Assembly (NCBI GenBank): GCA_963576475.1
Contig: OY754969.1
Location: 26,612,958-26,676,957 of the forward strand
DNA length: 64,000 nucleotides
Direction: 5' to 3'
Source: Molanna angustata
Lineage: Eukaryota; Arthropoda; Insecta; Trichoptera; Molannidae
In this document: piece by piece, positions 1 to 15,800 of the stretch
Layout: each line of letters starts with the position of its first letter
Position numbering within the stretch: position 1 is the stretch's first letter
Made by a program: the position numbers and the translations under genes
Notes under the pieces: generated by a model
The model's database searches: none
Told to the model about the DNA's origin: nothing
Seen by the model: the letters and a program-made list of their open reading frames with translations, nothing else

Positions 1-703
1 GATACTAACCTGATCTGATCAATTGTATATCAAATTGCAAAGAGTAGAATAACCAACAAGAGAACAATGTAAGTATTATATATAATGATTGCAAAAATCT
101 CAACACATATAGGTATAATACAATGTCTTTTATGATTTCATATATACCTACACATACAATTCTGAGTTTACATAAATTCTTATTGGTGACACTATATTTG
201 CTGCTAGTTTTATTAATAGTATTTATAATTAAATATACAGTCACACATCTACTCACAACAATTGATTATATGATTTATATACCTTTGATATTCATATATT
301 TAAAATTATATAAATGCCTTTCATTACTTATTTTTTATACAAAAAATAGGCAATGAGTTTTTATTAAAAAAAACAAATTTGTTAACGATTTATTTTTTTG
401 TGTAGTTTTTCTGTCTTGTAAATCACATTTTTTCACTAGTTTAAGAAATGAAAATAAACTAAAGATTGAATAAAAACAGTTTTGCAAAAGAATTTTTTTT
501 TCAGAAATGTCAAATGCAATTTACAATTTTTTACTGCTTTACTGCATTGTAAGAACATAAAAATAGCTGGAACCTTTTATTAATAAAATGCGCAGTCTGT
601 AACTGTGTTATTAATTATTATATACATGTTGTGCACATAAAAATTTGATACAGGTATAAAACTTTTAGTTTTTGAAAAGTCAACATTCTAACACCAAAAT
701 TTC
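1..703. other. 3' flank of the flippase gene, no gene seen
   Basis: AT-rich sequence downstream of the ATP8A stop codon (minus strand). It probably holds the 3' UTR followed by intergenic DNA. The open frames here are short, AT-driven and resemble nothing I know. Two minus-strand AATAAA words are the only regulatory candidates. Confidence 0.6.
576..581 (-). terminator. candidate poly(A) signal of ATP8A
   Basis: AATAAA on the minus strand about 120 nt after the ATP8A stop codon. Another AATAAA lies at 389-394, so which one is used (or both) cannot be told from sequence alone. Confidence 0.4.
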
Positions 704-801
704 CTACATACCACCAGGTTTTGGTATGTTTGTATCGTAGGCTCGAATAACGTCTGTTTGTGTTACTGATCCTCCTTCCTCTTGTGAAAATGCGAAGCCA
801 T
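704..801 (-). CDS. ATP8A exon 21: autoregulatory C-terminus with GFAFS and stop
   Basis: It encodes [20 protein letters not shown] then [11 protein letters not shown] and TAG. It matches the C-terminal GYAFSQDE...VIRAYDT of vertebrate ATP8A1. In the family the (G/A)(F/Y)AFS motif docks in the nucleotide-binding region to hold the pump inactive, so the brake appears conserved here. Confidence 0.92.
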
Positions 802-3800
802 CTATTTGGGATTTCAAATGAATAAATAAATAATATCAGACTATTTTTTTAAATTATTTACAGTTAATACATACAATGATGAAAAAAGCTATAATTTACT
901 TGAAGCATTCCATTTGAAAGAAATCAAAATCAATTATTCATAGAAGGAATATAGGAAAAATATGGATATCATATTAAAAATATAATATTGTGAAAATTCT
1001 GACAGTTCATCTTCAATAGTGTAATCTTCAATGAAAAATATACTACATAATTACAATCAAACTATAGTTTTTTTAAAGTGAAGTAAAATAAAACTGAAAT
1101 ATTTTTCATCAGGAACTTGCTTGGCCAACATTAATAGAACACATCTAATGCAATGCTCAATACACCAAAACGTGATTTTGGTGTAACATGTAGCAAGTTC
1201 ACAAAAAATAAAAATTAGGAAAAAAAATCTAATGATTATAATTAAAACTACAATTTATAAGTAGATATGTCTAAAAAAGTAGAGATGAAATAAAAAAAGC
1301 GACTTTATATTTAGTTCCAGCGCCCCAATTTTTTTTTGTTGGCCTGTGTAATAAATATATCTCTCTAAAAAATATGGCCTATTTGAAAGATTTATTTCAA
1401 TCAAAAATAAAGGTTCATTAGTTTGTCGGAATATTAAATAACACATAAACAACTTGCCAAAAATATTTGGGATATTATTGAACTTTGCATATTGTTTTTT
1501 TCATAGAAAAAGTGTCCAAAATGTGAAATAACACATTGTGTAAATAAACTAATTCAGCAGTGTGTATTCACAAACACAAAAAGCCTTGAAAATGTTCAAT
1601 TTTCAAGAAACTGCATGTGATTTAAGTCAGATGCAATCATTGGTGGAGATGAGACATCTTAGTTTTGAAAACATTATTATTAGCCACCAGTTAATATGGT
1701 ATTATTACTTGAGAGTGCTAAATTTAACAATGTAAGATTAAAAAAATTATTGCTTTAGCTATATGTGACTATATCACAATCCATCATGCACACAAAATTG
1801 TTCTGGATTATCATTACAAACATTATTGTGAAAATTAAAACAGAAACATATGTATTGTGTTTTTAAGTATGAAATATGTATTTGAAATCATATATCTAAC
1901 ATGAAAAATTGATAATAAATAATAATTTATTGTACTCACGAGATAACTCCACTTCCATATTTACCCTTGTGTTTGATCGGCGGCTGAATACACTTCTGAC
2001 GTTTTTGAGCAGACGAGCGGTCTCTGTTAACCTGGTAACACAGGCAATAACGCCAAAATGGCGTCACATAATACTTAACACATGCCATTTACTTTATCTC
2101 ACCATATTCAGGGGAAAATTTTATCTATATGTTTAATAATCATGCAACAACAAACAAGTCACAAACGTGTTATATTCAAGTGCTAAATATAATGAACCAG
2201 CCGGTTAATCCAATATGAATCAAAAGAAATCACAAATATGTAGAATTATTTTGTTGAACTAAAACATATTAGATTAAATTATACCGGCTGATATTGTTTA
2301 GTTGTAATTTCAAAATGCACAACAGTTGAAGCAAAAGCAGATGTTGCAGAAATAGAAGTCAGTAAAGTTAAGTTTCTAAAGTGCACAACGACATTCAGAA
2401 AAAAATAATCCGACAGGGCTGAAGATGGCGCCGACAACATACTTACAGCGAGAGAGGCGCTCCAAAGCATGCAGAGGGCTGTCACCACAATGCCAAAACA
2501 CAATTCATGTTAATAAAAATAAAAATAATATTAGTACAGAAAACAAATTTTTAGACATCCAAAGTATGAAAATACATAAAGTTACTTGCTGTAGAGGTGT
2601 ACCACTAATATTATAGAAATAATATAAATTCATCAACATGCACACAATCCCATACACTGTGATCTATATGAAAATAGGATAATCCTAAATTTTTTGAATG
2701 TTCAGAAATGTATAATTTAGTAAAAAAACAAGTATTTTTTTTATTTTTCATTCATTGCATGATATCAATTTATTTTGGGTGTAAATTTTCGAAAAATTAA
2801 ATAGTCAATTTTATAAATATAATAAGTATATATTGGTTCATATAATCAGTTTTAAAAAATGGACAATTATTAGTTAGTAATCTTACACCCTCACACTGGG
2901 ACATAATATTAATCTTTTCTTATCTATACTTGTTTATCTTATACCGAAATGTTTACATCTTTAGTTCTTTTATTAGTTAAATCAAGGTGGCAACATTTGA
3001 TGCATGCGGTTTCAAACATAGCTTTGGACCCTTCTATAATTTTGTCTACTTCTTTGGTATCCAAAATATAACTTTATTCCTTTTTATTAATAATTTAACT
3101 TATTTACATCAACTAAATGTATAATTATTTATAAAAGCTTCATTTTCCATGAATTCAATAAAAAATATATAAATCTAATAGATAGAACACCCCAAATACC
3201 AAAAAGACCTAAAAATGTTATTTAATTATTTCAATGGATTAATTATGTTTTTGAGTAAGCTGCTCCAAAGAATAAATAACTGTATATAATAATATATATC
3301 TGTCAGTATTTGAATATAAATAAATTATTAAATGTATAAATACTAATTAACCTGTAAAATGATTAAATATGGATGAGACTGTACACCAACAGTAAAAATA
3401 AATATAATATTAAAAATATAAGCATTTAAGTGATATGGTTTTCCATCATAGACAATATAACACATATTTACAACACATTTGTTTTAACAAAAAATTCACA
3501 ATGTACGAAAAAAAGTAAATATTTACCATTTTCATATTTAAGTGATTTCAGTACTAGAGTCAATTAATCTTGCCTAATAGCATTAATGAACTATTGATAG
3601 AAAATGCTTATGATGAAAAATGACTCAATTTATACATATATTTGTATGTTTACTGGTGAATGTAAATATATAAATGAATGTAAACTAAAAATATATACAA
3701 AAAAGAAGAGATGATCAATAAATTTATGATAGACGATTCACTACATAAAGATCCAATATAACAATATATTATGTAATTTATGGTTGACATTGAAACTATA

Positions 3801-6800
3801 ATTTGATACAGTTATCGCCAAACTTCTAGATATTTTTCGGTATGGGGGGGCAGTGTGCATGCACACATGATTAAACCAACGAAACAAAAAAACGTAAATT
3901 TGTCTTGCACACCCAAGTGATTTTTACAATGACATTTAGCAATAACTACAACTCTAACGCATTAGTTTTCATTGAAATGTTTAAACTCCAGTCTTCACAA
4001 GGCTTTTTATATACAACGAATTGCCCAAAAAAATGCCTACTGATTCTGATCCAACTATATTTACATTAAATGATAAAGATTATATGTAATTCATAAACGG
4101 TGCAAAAAAGAGTGGACAATCAAGAATATCTCAAATCTTTATTCAGATTGTGATTGGTTTGAGATTAAAAAGAAACAAAACAGCAAATTTGTATTTAACC
4201 AGACACCATTGCATGACATCAATCGTCTTTTAATTTCAGTATCTGAGGTGTGATTAAGATTCACTAAAATATATAAGATCAACTGATACGAGAAGTAAGA
4301 AAGTAAATACTAAAAAATGTTTCACAATTATGAAAATTAATTTGTAAGTTCTACGTGTAATATGTAAAAGATATGCTGTGTCTGTACATATTATGTTCAC
4401 ATATCTAGTTATAACATTGTAGATAATTAAATGTGAGTGAAACCAGTAAATATAAATGTATATATTTTGTTAACATATTATGATTTATGTGCAAAGTATG
4501 AGATAATATAGAGAGTAAAAGAGATTGGCAAATTGATAGTCAATAAGTAAGACATAGTTTGAGTTATTTTTATTATATTATATTTATCAACAAACACATT
4601 AATAAATAGTTTATTGTACAAAACAATTTTACAATAATAAACCTACGAAATAACATAAATAGTTTTATAAAGAATAATAAAATATTTTCAGGAAATATCA
4701 ACAATTCAATAGATAACAATTTAATATTCTAATAGTACGCAAAATGTCACACATCTATTGTATAAAAATTAAACAAAGTAAAAATCTTTTTGCGTTATTC
4801 AAATCAAAAGACAGGCAAAATGGTAAGTCAATTGAATTCTGTGCCAGCGTTGTAGGTTTGATTCCAAGCAGAGAAGAAATTTACAAAAAGTAATGTATCA
4901 CGCAATGCTTACTTGGGCAGGAAATATCGGTTAGTTGGAAGAAATTGACATTGAGCAATAAATTTGCAACTTGGTGTGTAGTATTATAATTATAAAATAA
5001 AAACTATAATTAAAAATATTAAAAAAACTACAATAATTTGAATTAAAATTTATATAAATAAGTGTAATAGTAAATATAAAATTAAAAAAAAATATATGTT
5101 GGTATATGAGCTACATAGTCAAAATGACATCTAGGTATGATGAATATTTAAAATAAAAGGAAATAAACACCAAAAGGTAAATAAGTGTTCTGCACCTGTA
5201 AACCTATTTATGTTTGTCGATGGAATGGCATAAAAAGTACACAGTTCAAACAATATGTGAGAAACAATTTTAAAAATATTTCCTATTGTGTTAGGAATCA
5301 AAAACACATGACACAGATAAAGAAGTAAAGAAGAAACGACTTCCCAAAAAATGCCACGTTGGTCGACACATTAAAAAGTAAAAGTCAAATTGTAAATGCA
5401 ATAAATAATAATATAATTATATTGCAACTTCTGTAAAATCTAATTACATTAAATTGTACCAAATGTACATTATTTTGACATTTCCAATTATATAAAAAAA
5501 CTAAATGATTCTAATAATCTCATGCAGCCAATGTGCAATGTAAAATAAAGAGTAAATGTATTCTACTGCTTATATTATATCAAATACATGCATGTTTAAA
5601 AATATTGCAATGGTGATTTTTTTAAAGATCACAACAAAGTTTATATGCAATATATGTAGGTAATATATAAACACACAAATGATCAAATTGCAGAATTTTT
5701 GTAATGACATTCTTATTAAAATTTAGTAAAGATACCTTGATTATTAAGAATAAAGCTATGATATATTGGTCCCAAAATTTTTACACCAAAAATCTCAAAT
5801 CCCCTTTTACTTAAAATATTATGACATTTATAAAACTTATTTTCTAATTCAACTTAAGTATATTATGTTAAGGAATCAAACAGGAATGCTTTAAATTATT
5901 CAAGAAATTCAGCAAGAATAATTATTCCTTTGAGAATGAGTAGATTTAGAAATACAGTTATAATCAGTGGGGCGCAACTTCCATACAAGAAGGTTTTGTA
6001 TGGGGAGAATTTGGATAAAATACCAACATACAGAAACTTACAAACGAAGGTTAGCCAACATTTTCAAAATTTCAAAAACAACACAATTTTCAAAACTTCG
6101 ACGTAGGTATCATTATTCTCATTGGTAGGTACCTACTATATTTTTTTGGCCACATTTGAATTTGAATTATTATTTAACAGTGGAAAAGTGTTTTTCTTGA
6201 AACATAACATTTTGTTTTGACAATGGATTTTGTTTATTTCTGAGGAAAATTCCAGACCACGTAAGAATTTTAATTTATTTATTCAATATAGACATTAACA
6301 TGAAATAAAAATAGTTAAGTATTGTATTTATGTGTTTTTTACATATTTATTACTAATTACTTTTTTGCTTGTGATTTTGTTTAATGTTCTTGAGGACCAT
6401 GTGAGAATTTTAATTAATATCGCCATTTTAACTTTTTTCAGGTGCTTAATGCTTGAAAGATAACCAAACCTTCATAGCTTATTGAGCATCAAGAGTCAGA
6501 AACATAAAAATTGCGTTATTTCTAGCAAGCGGGAGATAAACGGTAGTGAAAATATTTGTTTCTCAAAGTTTCCAAGAGAGGAAAGTCTGTTTGCACTCCA
6601 TTTCTCAAAACCAATTGGTGTTTTCTAAATTTGGCCACATGACTCGTTTTTGATATGCAACGACGATATATTAAATATTATTTTCTAAAAATTAATTACT
6701 TTCATATTCATTAATAATTGTTTTTATTAATATTTTTCGTTTTTCACTCTTTTATTATAAATATGTTGCATAGCAATTTGTTCATAAAATTTGTATTTTT

Positions 6801-9800
6801 TTTGTGTTCATGTGTGTATATGTATTATAAAATAATAAATAAACATACGCAAAATATGCTATCTATGATTTTCTCCTTGATTATAAAATAATGAACATAA
6901 TAAATTATAAAATTATATGGACTGCCTGCACTTTTGCGTAGGTACTAATTATGATATTGTCCATCACTACCGGTGACACCATTTAATAAAGCTTTTCCCA
7001 TCCCTAGGTGCTGTCAAATAGCAGAGAGGCAACGCAAAAAAAAAGTTTTTTTTTTCTTAACGTTGGCATAACTTCATGATTCTCTTCATACATTTTGCCG
7101 ATTAATTTTATTTGTATGGAGTTGCGTCTCTTATCTGTAGGTATTATATACTCTTTGGTTATAATGGTGACATTCACTATTTTTGATTACGAAATTGATA
7201 CAGGTACTAGAGTGTATTTTTCAATGTTGCACTTCTCGGCAATGTTGGTACAACTGTCTGTCACATAAGTAAACTAACTTATATGAAATGTCATAAAGTC
7301 AAATAATAAATTGTAAAAGAAAAAGGCCTGCATTTTATATGACAGAATGAAACATGTGTTCTATAATTATTTTAAGTAGAAGATACTTGTATTTTTAACT
7401 ATTTTGCAGACTTATGAGAAAGAACTTGTAAGAAAATTACTCAAGAAAAACAAATCCCTAATTATCCAGTATCTAATACATAACACCACTAAATGCAATG
7501 ATACCCACATTACCAGAAAGTGCATATAATGGAACATACTTAATCATCATTTTTAACTGTCACTCAAAAACCAATTTGAATATATATCATATACAATAGA
7601 TATAATTAAAAAATAATTAGGTAGTATTTTACTAATCTAATTGTTAGTAAAACAATATTGTAAACATTAAATTTTTTTGTTGTTATAACATAGTTTTTCT
7701 TTTATATAGGTATATTATATAAGCATTAATCTAGTATTAATTTAAAATTCATATTGAAGTTATGGTTTGTATGGACGGCATTTTATTAAAACTTTGTAAG
7801 GGCTTTTATAATTAAATAAATTAAAAATACAAATTAAATATATTTTATTTCATGCATCTAAGAATCCAACACATTAAAAAACAAAAATTCAGTATTATGA
7901 ATTCAATGCCATATCAAAAATAAAGTATATAATCATGGCCCTGAGTCAAATTGAAAACGCTGTAGAAATTTTTTCTACAATAACAAACGTCAAATCCCAT
8001 ACAAAAAAAAATTAGCGCTTGGCGATAACGAACAGCGTTTTCAATTTGACTTGGGGGCCATGTACTATTTCAAAGTATTAAGATTAAATTGAATATTTAT
8101 TTTATCCAACACAATAAATTATCTTTACAATTGAGTCATATAGTATCAAAAGCAGCTCAGTTGTTTTGGCCGTATTTTTCACAATCAATAATAACTTTTT
8201 TTTTACTCTTTAAAACATAATTTCAAGTGTTTAAACTATTGAATAGTAAAACAATATGCTATTTTGTATGATTAAATAGTAATGAGAATACTTTATTTCA
8301 AATTAATTGATGAAAATATTATTTTTTATATATATATCTCATTTTTTTAAATCGATTGCTGTTTTATACTATACGACTCAATTATAAACTTGTAAATAAT
8401 CATTTCGTCACACAGATAAAATCAATATTGTCTTTATGTATTGACTCCAATTTTCCTAAAAATCCCTCGTCAATTTCATTTAAATGTTCTAAATCTATCA
8501 CAATCAATACTTCAGTACACAAATTTAATATTATAATTTATTCTTTGTTGAACTTTACATCTATAATGTAAACACCTACACACACGCTATTTTTGTACAA
8601 AAATTACACAGTAAATAATATATGAATATAAAAATACTATTCAACATTATTAATTCTATATCAATCCACATTTAATAATTGATTCATGCAATTATTATAT
8701 GAACAATAATTATCATACTATAGTACTATCACAAATTTGGATTTTTATTTTTAAAACTAATAAATACATTATACAATAACAAATGTAAATATATACTTAA
8801 AAATTGCATTTATTGAGCTTCCTATTAAAAATGGACCAGGGGGACAAAGTCTGGTCCGACCGGCGAAATCAAAACCCTAGTGATTACCCATATCATGGAT
8901 ATAATTATTATATGGAGTTCTACAATATCTTTAGATGTCATAGAACTCCATATAATAATTATATCCATGATATGGGTATTAAAGAGGGTTTTGATTTCAC
9001 TGGTCGGACCAGACTTGCCCCCCAGTATTTAATAGGTTTGTGAAAAAATTCTGAGAACATTTATAAAAATGGAATAAATTTGCATTCACAAAATAATATA
9101 TTGCTTTTCAAGCAACATTAATTATAAGAAATAATGGAACATTCTCAACAATCTGCAAATGACTATAATCTGCACTTCATTTGTAGGTTGTGGTGTCTAT
9201 TAAATAGACTTAGCAAAATTGGAAGATGCTCTTTCAAGCATTAAATACGACAGACATCACCACACTCCAAAAACCATCAAAGAGAAAGAAACAAAAAAAT
9301 ATTGAAACAACATTATTAAAACAAAAATAAATAGATCCTGTACATACATAATAATGTTGTGGGTAAACATATAATTTGTTCATTAAATCATTGTTAGATG
9401 TTTTTCATATTGTTTGTACACTTGGTAATATCCCACAACCATGGTTTTAAAGATGGCTAGTTATTGAGAAGGCAGTGTATATCAAATATAAATTTAACAC
9501 AAACCCAAACACAACTTGACATATTACAGTGACAAATTCCCATATGAATCAATCAGGGATCAAACCTGGAATCGAAATCGACGACACGGAAATCAGGTGA
9601 CTAAATAAACATTGAAGGTATATTGAAAAAATAATAAATTGTCTCGCACTTTTAAATATTATATTGGAAGAAAATAATAATAAGCACTACATTTTTTATT
9701 ATAAAAAAATGTCATGAGAAGTTATACTATAAATTATTACCAATAGAAATCCTTCAATTTAAAAATTGTTTTTAATACTTTTAATGAAAATAAAAAAAAA

Positions 9801-12800
9801 ACAAATTTATATTGGATTTCTTGAAGAGGAATGTTGTGGAATGTTATAAACGAATATGAAATAGAAAATGACAGTATTTTTTTGGAAATAGAAAAATATA
9901 TGTGGGAGGAATAGTACTGAATTAATGATTTATTTACTTAGTGATTAAATTTTACTATCAGAGAATTTTCACCCAATTAAATTAAATTAATTAAATAAAA
10001 AAACAATGATTTCTTTCTGGGTACATAATATGGTAGACCAGGGCTGGACAAATTTTTAGGACAAAAGGCCAGATTCAGAAATTCAAAGTGAACGACAGGC
10101 CGCAGAAGTAAAATATTAACATCTCTCATTACACTTCATTAAAAATATCAATTTTGATATTTAATAAATATGGAGAAATAAATATATTTTTACTATTTTA
10201 TGTATAATTCATAATATAATATACAATAAATATTGCTGCGTAGCGAAAAAATTTCAATTTTCCATTGGTTATTCCCAATAAAAATTTTAGTTTTTTTTTG
10301 CATATTTTTATTAATTGAATTAAACAAACTCTGCACAGGGAGAAATTTTCATTCTTCATTTCTTTTTTTCGATTGCACTGCAGCGAATGAAATAGCATTT
10401 TTCTCCTTCTGATATTGAGGTGAGATATTCACGAAAACGGCGCTATATAAATCATCCAAATTTATTATTATTATTATTATTATTTGAAGCATATTGCACA
10501 CGAGCCGCACTGAAACACCGTGGGCATCAATTTGCCCAGGACTGTGAGAAACCAACTCTTCTTATAGGTCCAACAATATAATATATAGAGGTATAAAATT
10601 TAATGTATAAAGAAATGTTTTTCAATATAAGTGTAACTATGGAATATTTCTTTTTGTAATAAAAATATAGAAAATTTGTTATATAAATTGTATGAGATCA
10701 ATAGGTACCTACTTGAACATATTAAAAAAATAAATTCTAAATGATTCAGTCATATCATTATATCATCTTAACTGAAAGTGTATAATGGAAAAAAAATACA
10801 CTAAAATAATCCTGACATTGTATGACTTTTCCAGATTCAATGCATTTTCATTTATAAATTATTTATTTCACTCTCCTTTGCCATCTCTCACTTTGCTATA
10901 TAGGGCATTTACAGAACTCTACCATTGACTAGTGGTAAGAAATATAAAATATATAACAAAAAAATAATTTATTTGCCATTGTTTATTTATTTACTCTAAA
11001 GATTTACTTGTATTGTTGTACTAAACAAAGCTACAAATGTCATGAGTAATTTTGTCAAATTTATAGTAACTAGAAATACTATAGTGCTATAGATGTTAGA
11101 TATACTATAGTGCACTTTAACTCACTTTCAGGAAGCCGTAAAATTCCATTCCCGAGATATATGTTTAACACTCATACATAAATGCTAGTGTACTTTCAAA
11201 GATTATATTATACTTATTCACAGTTGTTTTCTGTATTATTTAACAAATATCAAAACTCATTGAAGGTGTTAGTTTAGCTTGAGTTGAAAGATACGCTTTG
11301 AGATTGATTTCTGCAATGTATTAAATGACTAAAAAGAGTTATGAGCACACTTTCAAAACTCCTTTATTAACTTCAAAACTCTCAACAGTTATTAAAAAAG
11401 TAATGTATTCTGTTTTGTCTGGATTTTTTATATAAATATTTTGACCTATTGTATATTGCGAATATAAAATTCAGTAGATATATAGATATATCAACAATAA
11501 AACATTAAAAATAAATATTATTTTCTATAAATATCTTAAACAATTACCAGAAAAATAAAACAATATTATTGTAAATAGAGGAAGATTGACAATTATAATA
11601 ATATGGAATGACTTGGAACTATCGCAAAATCAATCTATTCTAAGTAATTTATAATAAATGATAATATTTGTAAATAAAAACATTAATTTAACTGCTGCAT
11701 GCAATAAAAAGTTATCCACATCAGATTATAAACAACAGTTCATTTGCTAAGTAGCATTTTATGATTTTAGAAATGATAGCTCATTCTATCACCGCCATAT
11801 TTTTAACTCGAATGGATGATAATTTATCAGTGGAGATAATTTACTAAATGTCTCTTTTATGAAAAAAAAAAAATTTCATAATACAGAATCAAAATAAAAT
11901 ATAATCACAAAGTAAGGTACGTAACTGTAGGAAGATATTCATTTTCTTAATCTAGAAAACATTATTTTTAATGAGTTCTATCCAGCTATTGATTAAAAAT
12001 GCTATTACTTTTCTTATTTTACACACACAGGTCAGAAAATTTCCATTGTAACAAATCAATACGTAGAATATAAACAGAATATAAAAATTTGCAGGTAAAA
12101 AAAAACACTTTTAAATAATATTTTCATTTCAAACAACATCTATGACTAAAAAATAAAAATAAATTCCATAAAAAAATTTTTGAAAAGAAAATACTTTTTG
12201 GATGCTCATTACGCCATACTCTTAAAGTAATGACATCAAAAGAAAATAAAATATAATTTTTTTATTATTTGTCTATACATTGGTCCGACACACTTTTTAT
12301 ATTGTGTACTTTTTTCATATTATTTTTTTAATAATACCTGTTTTCCCCGATTTACTATCCATGACTCAAAAAATAATGATGCTTAGAAACATAAATGTTT
12401 TTTTGAATTAAAGGTATTCTATAAATCTAAACACTGGTCCAATATGCTTTTACACAATACTCTTGACTTTTTTCTCAAATCAAATAAACCATATTATTTT
12501 ATGTTACGCTTAATTCAAATGCAATAACTTGGGCGCAAACAGTTGTAATCTTTAAGGATGTACATTATCATAAAATAGTTTCAATGTTTTTGACCCACCT
12601 ATGTTGCCTTACCCTGTGCCTTGAAATTAACTCTATATAAAATAAATAATTTTGCTAGAACTTAGAACAAAGTTTAATTTAAAATGAAAATTAAAGATCA
12701 GTCAAAAAATGTTTTCGTTACCCTCAACAGTAAATTGACGGAATTTTCAAACCAGTTTTCAATCCGACAATAAATGAAAATCAAATGTGTTGTCAAAAGA

Positions 12801-15800
12801 TTTTGTTAAAATTTTTGAATACTATAAAAATAGTTAACAGAACTAAAGTATCAGTACAGCTTTTGAAAAGAAGTAATTGTTAGGAATTTCATTTATTTTT
12901 CATAGTATATTTGAGCTTATTCGGTGAATGGTACTTCATTGTACATTGATTTTAAAAGTGACAATGAATTCAATTATGTAATTACAATGGTAGAACAAAC
13001 AGACAGTCAGTCTTGTAAACCGTTATGCTCCCTGTGTATGTGAATAGCGGCGTTGGGTCTAGCAAAGACGACTCTTCCTTGCGAATCTGATATGGTACTC
13101 TGATAGGTTGAGGGGTAGTTCGGTGGGGCGGGGGCCACAGCGCTTCCCCTTCTCCAGCGTCGCCACATCAACCTCCACGGCAGCCATTTCTTCCAGCTGG
13201 GGCACAACCAAACACAATGCACACCATACTCTACTTACGCAACATCTTCTTAAAACTATACCCAACCTGTAAACCTACACTATCATTGCATTGACAAATG
13301 ATAAATCTTTTATAATAAATATGCTTCCCTAAAATAAGCATTTATGCTTATTTTAGGGAACGTAGGAAGATGTATATGTACTTGTTTAACAAGGACATAT
13401 TCATTTTTAAAAAAAAAAAATAAATAAAAAAAACTAAATGAATTTTCTAATATAAAATTGATATTATTGAAATTATAATAACAATAATATTACTATAATA
13501 TAATAACAATTTCATACTTTTTCATGATATCTATGATTTATACTAAAAAATAAAAATTATACAATTTGATACAACATTAGTTCTATTTTAATACTAGAGT
13601 ATTATAATATTAGAGTAGAACATAATATTATGTCTATTTGTGTTGACATTTGCATTTTTTTTCCATATTCACCATCAATAGTAATGTACAAGGATTATTT
13701 ACTAGCACCACGAATGTATACAAATAAGAATAATTCAATAATATTGAAAAAATGATTTAATTTCAAAAAAGTAAACAATACATAATTTATCATTTGTCAA
13801 TAGTAATATCTGTTAACATAAAATATAATGAAACGATCCTAACCGTACCCACAAAGTTATATTAGAATACCTTATTCTATTGGTGAAGATCAAACCTAGC
13901 GTGATTAGAGAGAAATATATATTTCTGTGATGATAATTCAAATTTCCAATCCCTTTTAATTGTAAAAATAAGCAAAAAAAATGAACATACAAAATAAATC
14001 TTGTAGGAAATAAAGAAACATCTATGATGGAAAGTGCACTACATAGCATGCAAAATAAGGTAAATAAATGCATGTAAATTATATTTATCTACTTGAAAAT
14101 GAACAGAAAACTAGACATACGGCATGCAATATATTTTAATCTATACACAATTAATCAAAAAAGTTTTAAAACAAATATAATCCAATATTGCTAAAAATTC
14201 AGATTTGCAGAAGAATCTTTGAAATTTATTTTTGAATGATAAAGGACGGAATAAATATACTAAGGTAAAGTAAATTTTTCAACAAAATAATCCCTTATTA
14301 TCCACAATGGTTAATCTGCTAAGCAAAAAAACAACAAGATTAAGCATCAATAAGCAATAAATACTATCCCAAAAAGAGTAGCATTAATTCAGCAACTTGA
14401 ATAGTTATTGAAATACAAAATATATACAACTAGAAGCATGTTAGCACAAATTTCATATGGTATTTTAGTTTTGAATATTTTCAACAGGATTTATTGTTTC
14501 AATACAAGAATGGAAGTAAATTATTGAACTGGATTATTTATATGATTTAAAATTGCCTTTTCAAAATATATAAAATTTACACTTAACACAAAGTGATAAA
14601 AAAAAGTTTATTATTATTAGACATAATATATGCATTATTTTTATGAGATTGTTGTAATTTTATTTCATTTTCATATAAAAAAACATACTTAATTGATATA
14701 ATAGATTAAGATGAGTCGATGGCAGAGCGGTTAGCGCACTGGATTTTTAATCCAGTGGTCGCGAGTTTTAATCCTGCTTCGACCAATTTCGTTCATCTAT
14801 AGCACAAGCATTTATACTTAATTTATGAAATGTAGGAATATGTACTTGTAAACAAGGAAGAATACATTTTTATTAAAAAAGAAGAAAAAATACTCCTTAC
14901 AGGCAATATTTTTTAAACTACAAAAAAAATCATCCATGTTGTACTCAACATTATCTTTTAACAAAAACGAAAAAAAAGAAAATTTTTGAATAATAAGGGA
15001 TTATTCAGATCAAAATGAAATTATACTGATATTTAAATATTCAGAGTTTCGGTTTCCAATCATATCAATTGATAATGGAATCAATATTCCTAGAAAATTG
15101 TCATAAATTTCATGGGAAAAATACAATACGTATCAGTTTGGATTGCAAAAAAACATACAATATCAGGTTTGAAATACTTTGTAGATATAAAATATGTATG
15201 TAAACTAAAATCTTACTTATAAACGTAAACTATCTTTAGTACCTGGTACTAAAGCGTGATTAACGAAAAAGTGTAGGTACTTATAAACTGTGATTAGTAC
15301 ACCAGAAATTATCAGTGCGAAAGATAATTGAAATTGTCAAAATATACTTGGGTTCATACAAAATGGCAAAAACTATAATATGTACAGCAAAAATATTAAG
15401 TAGGTGAATATTCTGAAAGACTACTTCAATCGATGTTGTTAGTATATTTTGTACACATGAAGCAATATCTTAATAATATATGATCTCTTTCCATCTTTTT
15501 ACAATCCAAAAGAGGTTAATTTGTTTTTGTTAGTGTTTGTATCAACATTCATGTGCGTAATTTTTCCTCAACGCATTTCCTTAATAATATGAAAATAAAT
15601 AAGGTGTTTCCTTGTTCATTGCAATAGTTTTAAATTGACTCAACATGGTGTATGTTTTCGATCTTTCGATGTTAGTTATCCAAAGATTATATGCATTTAT
15701 CTTTTTTTGACATCTATGGAGCCAATGGGGTCTTATGAAATAAATAAATGAGGGTGCACATAAGGAATATGGTGAACTAGTTAGTCACATCTTAGAACAG

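Noticed and set aside
2452..2483. Possible extra ATP8A micro-exon on the minus strand with AG and GTAAGT borders
   Set aside because: Including these 32 bp puts exon 20 out of frame at once (TGT TAA), while direct joining of exon 19 to exon 20 gives the conserved [11 protein letters not shown].
14712..14784. Functional tRNA-Lys (UUU) gene
   Set aside because: The anticodon stem is perfect, but the T-loop lacks TTCRA and the T-stem is mismatched; the same head recurs at 35184 and is followed by a repeat tail, so it is a SINE head.
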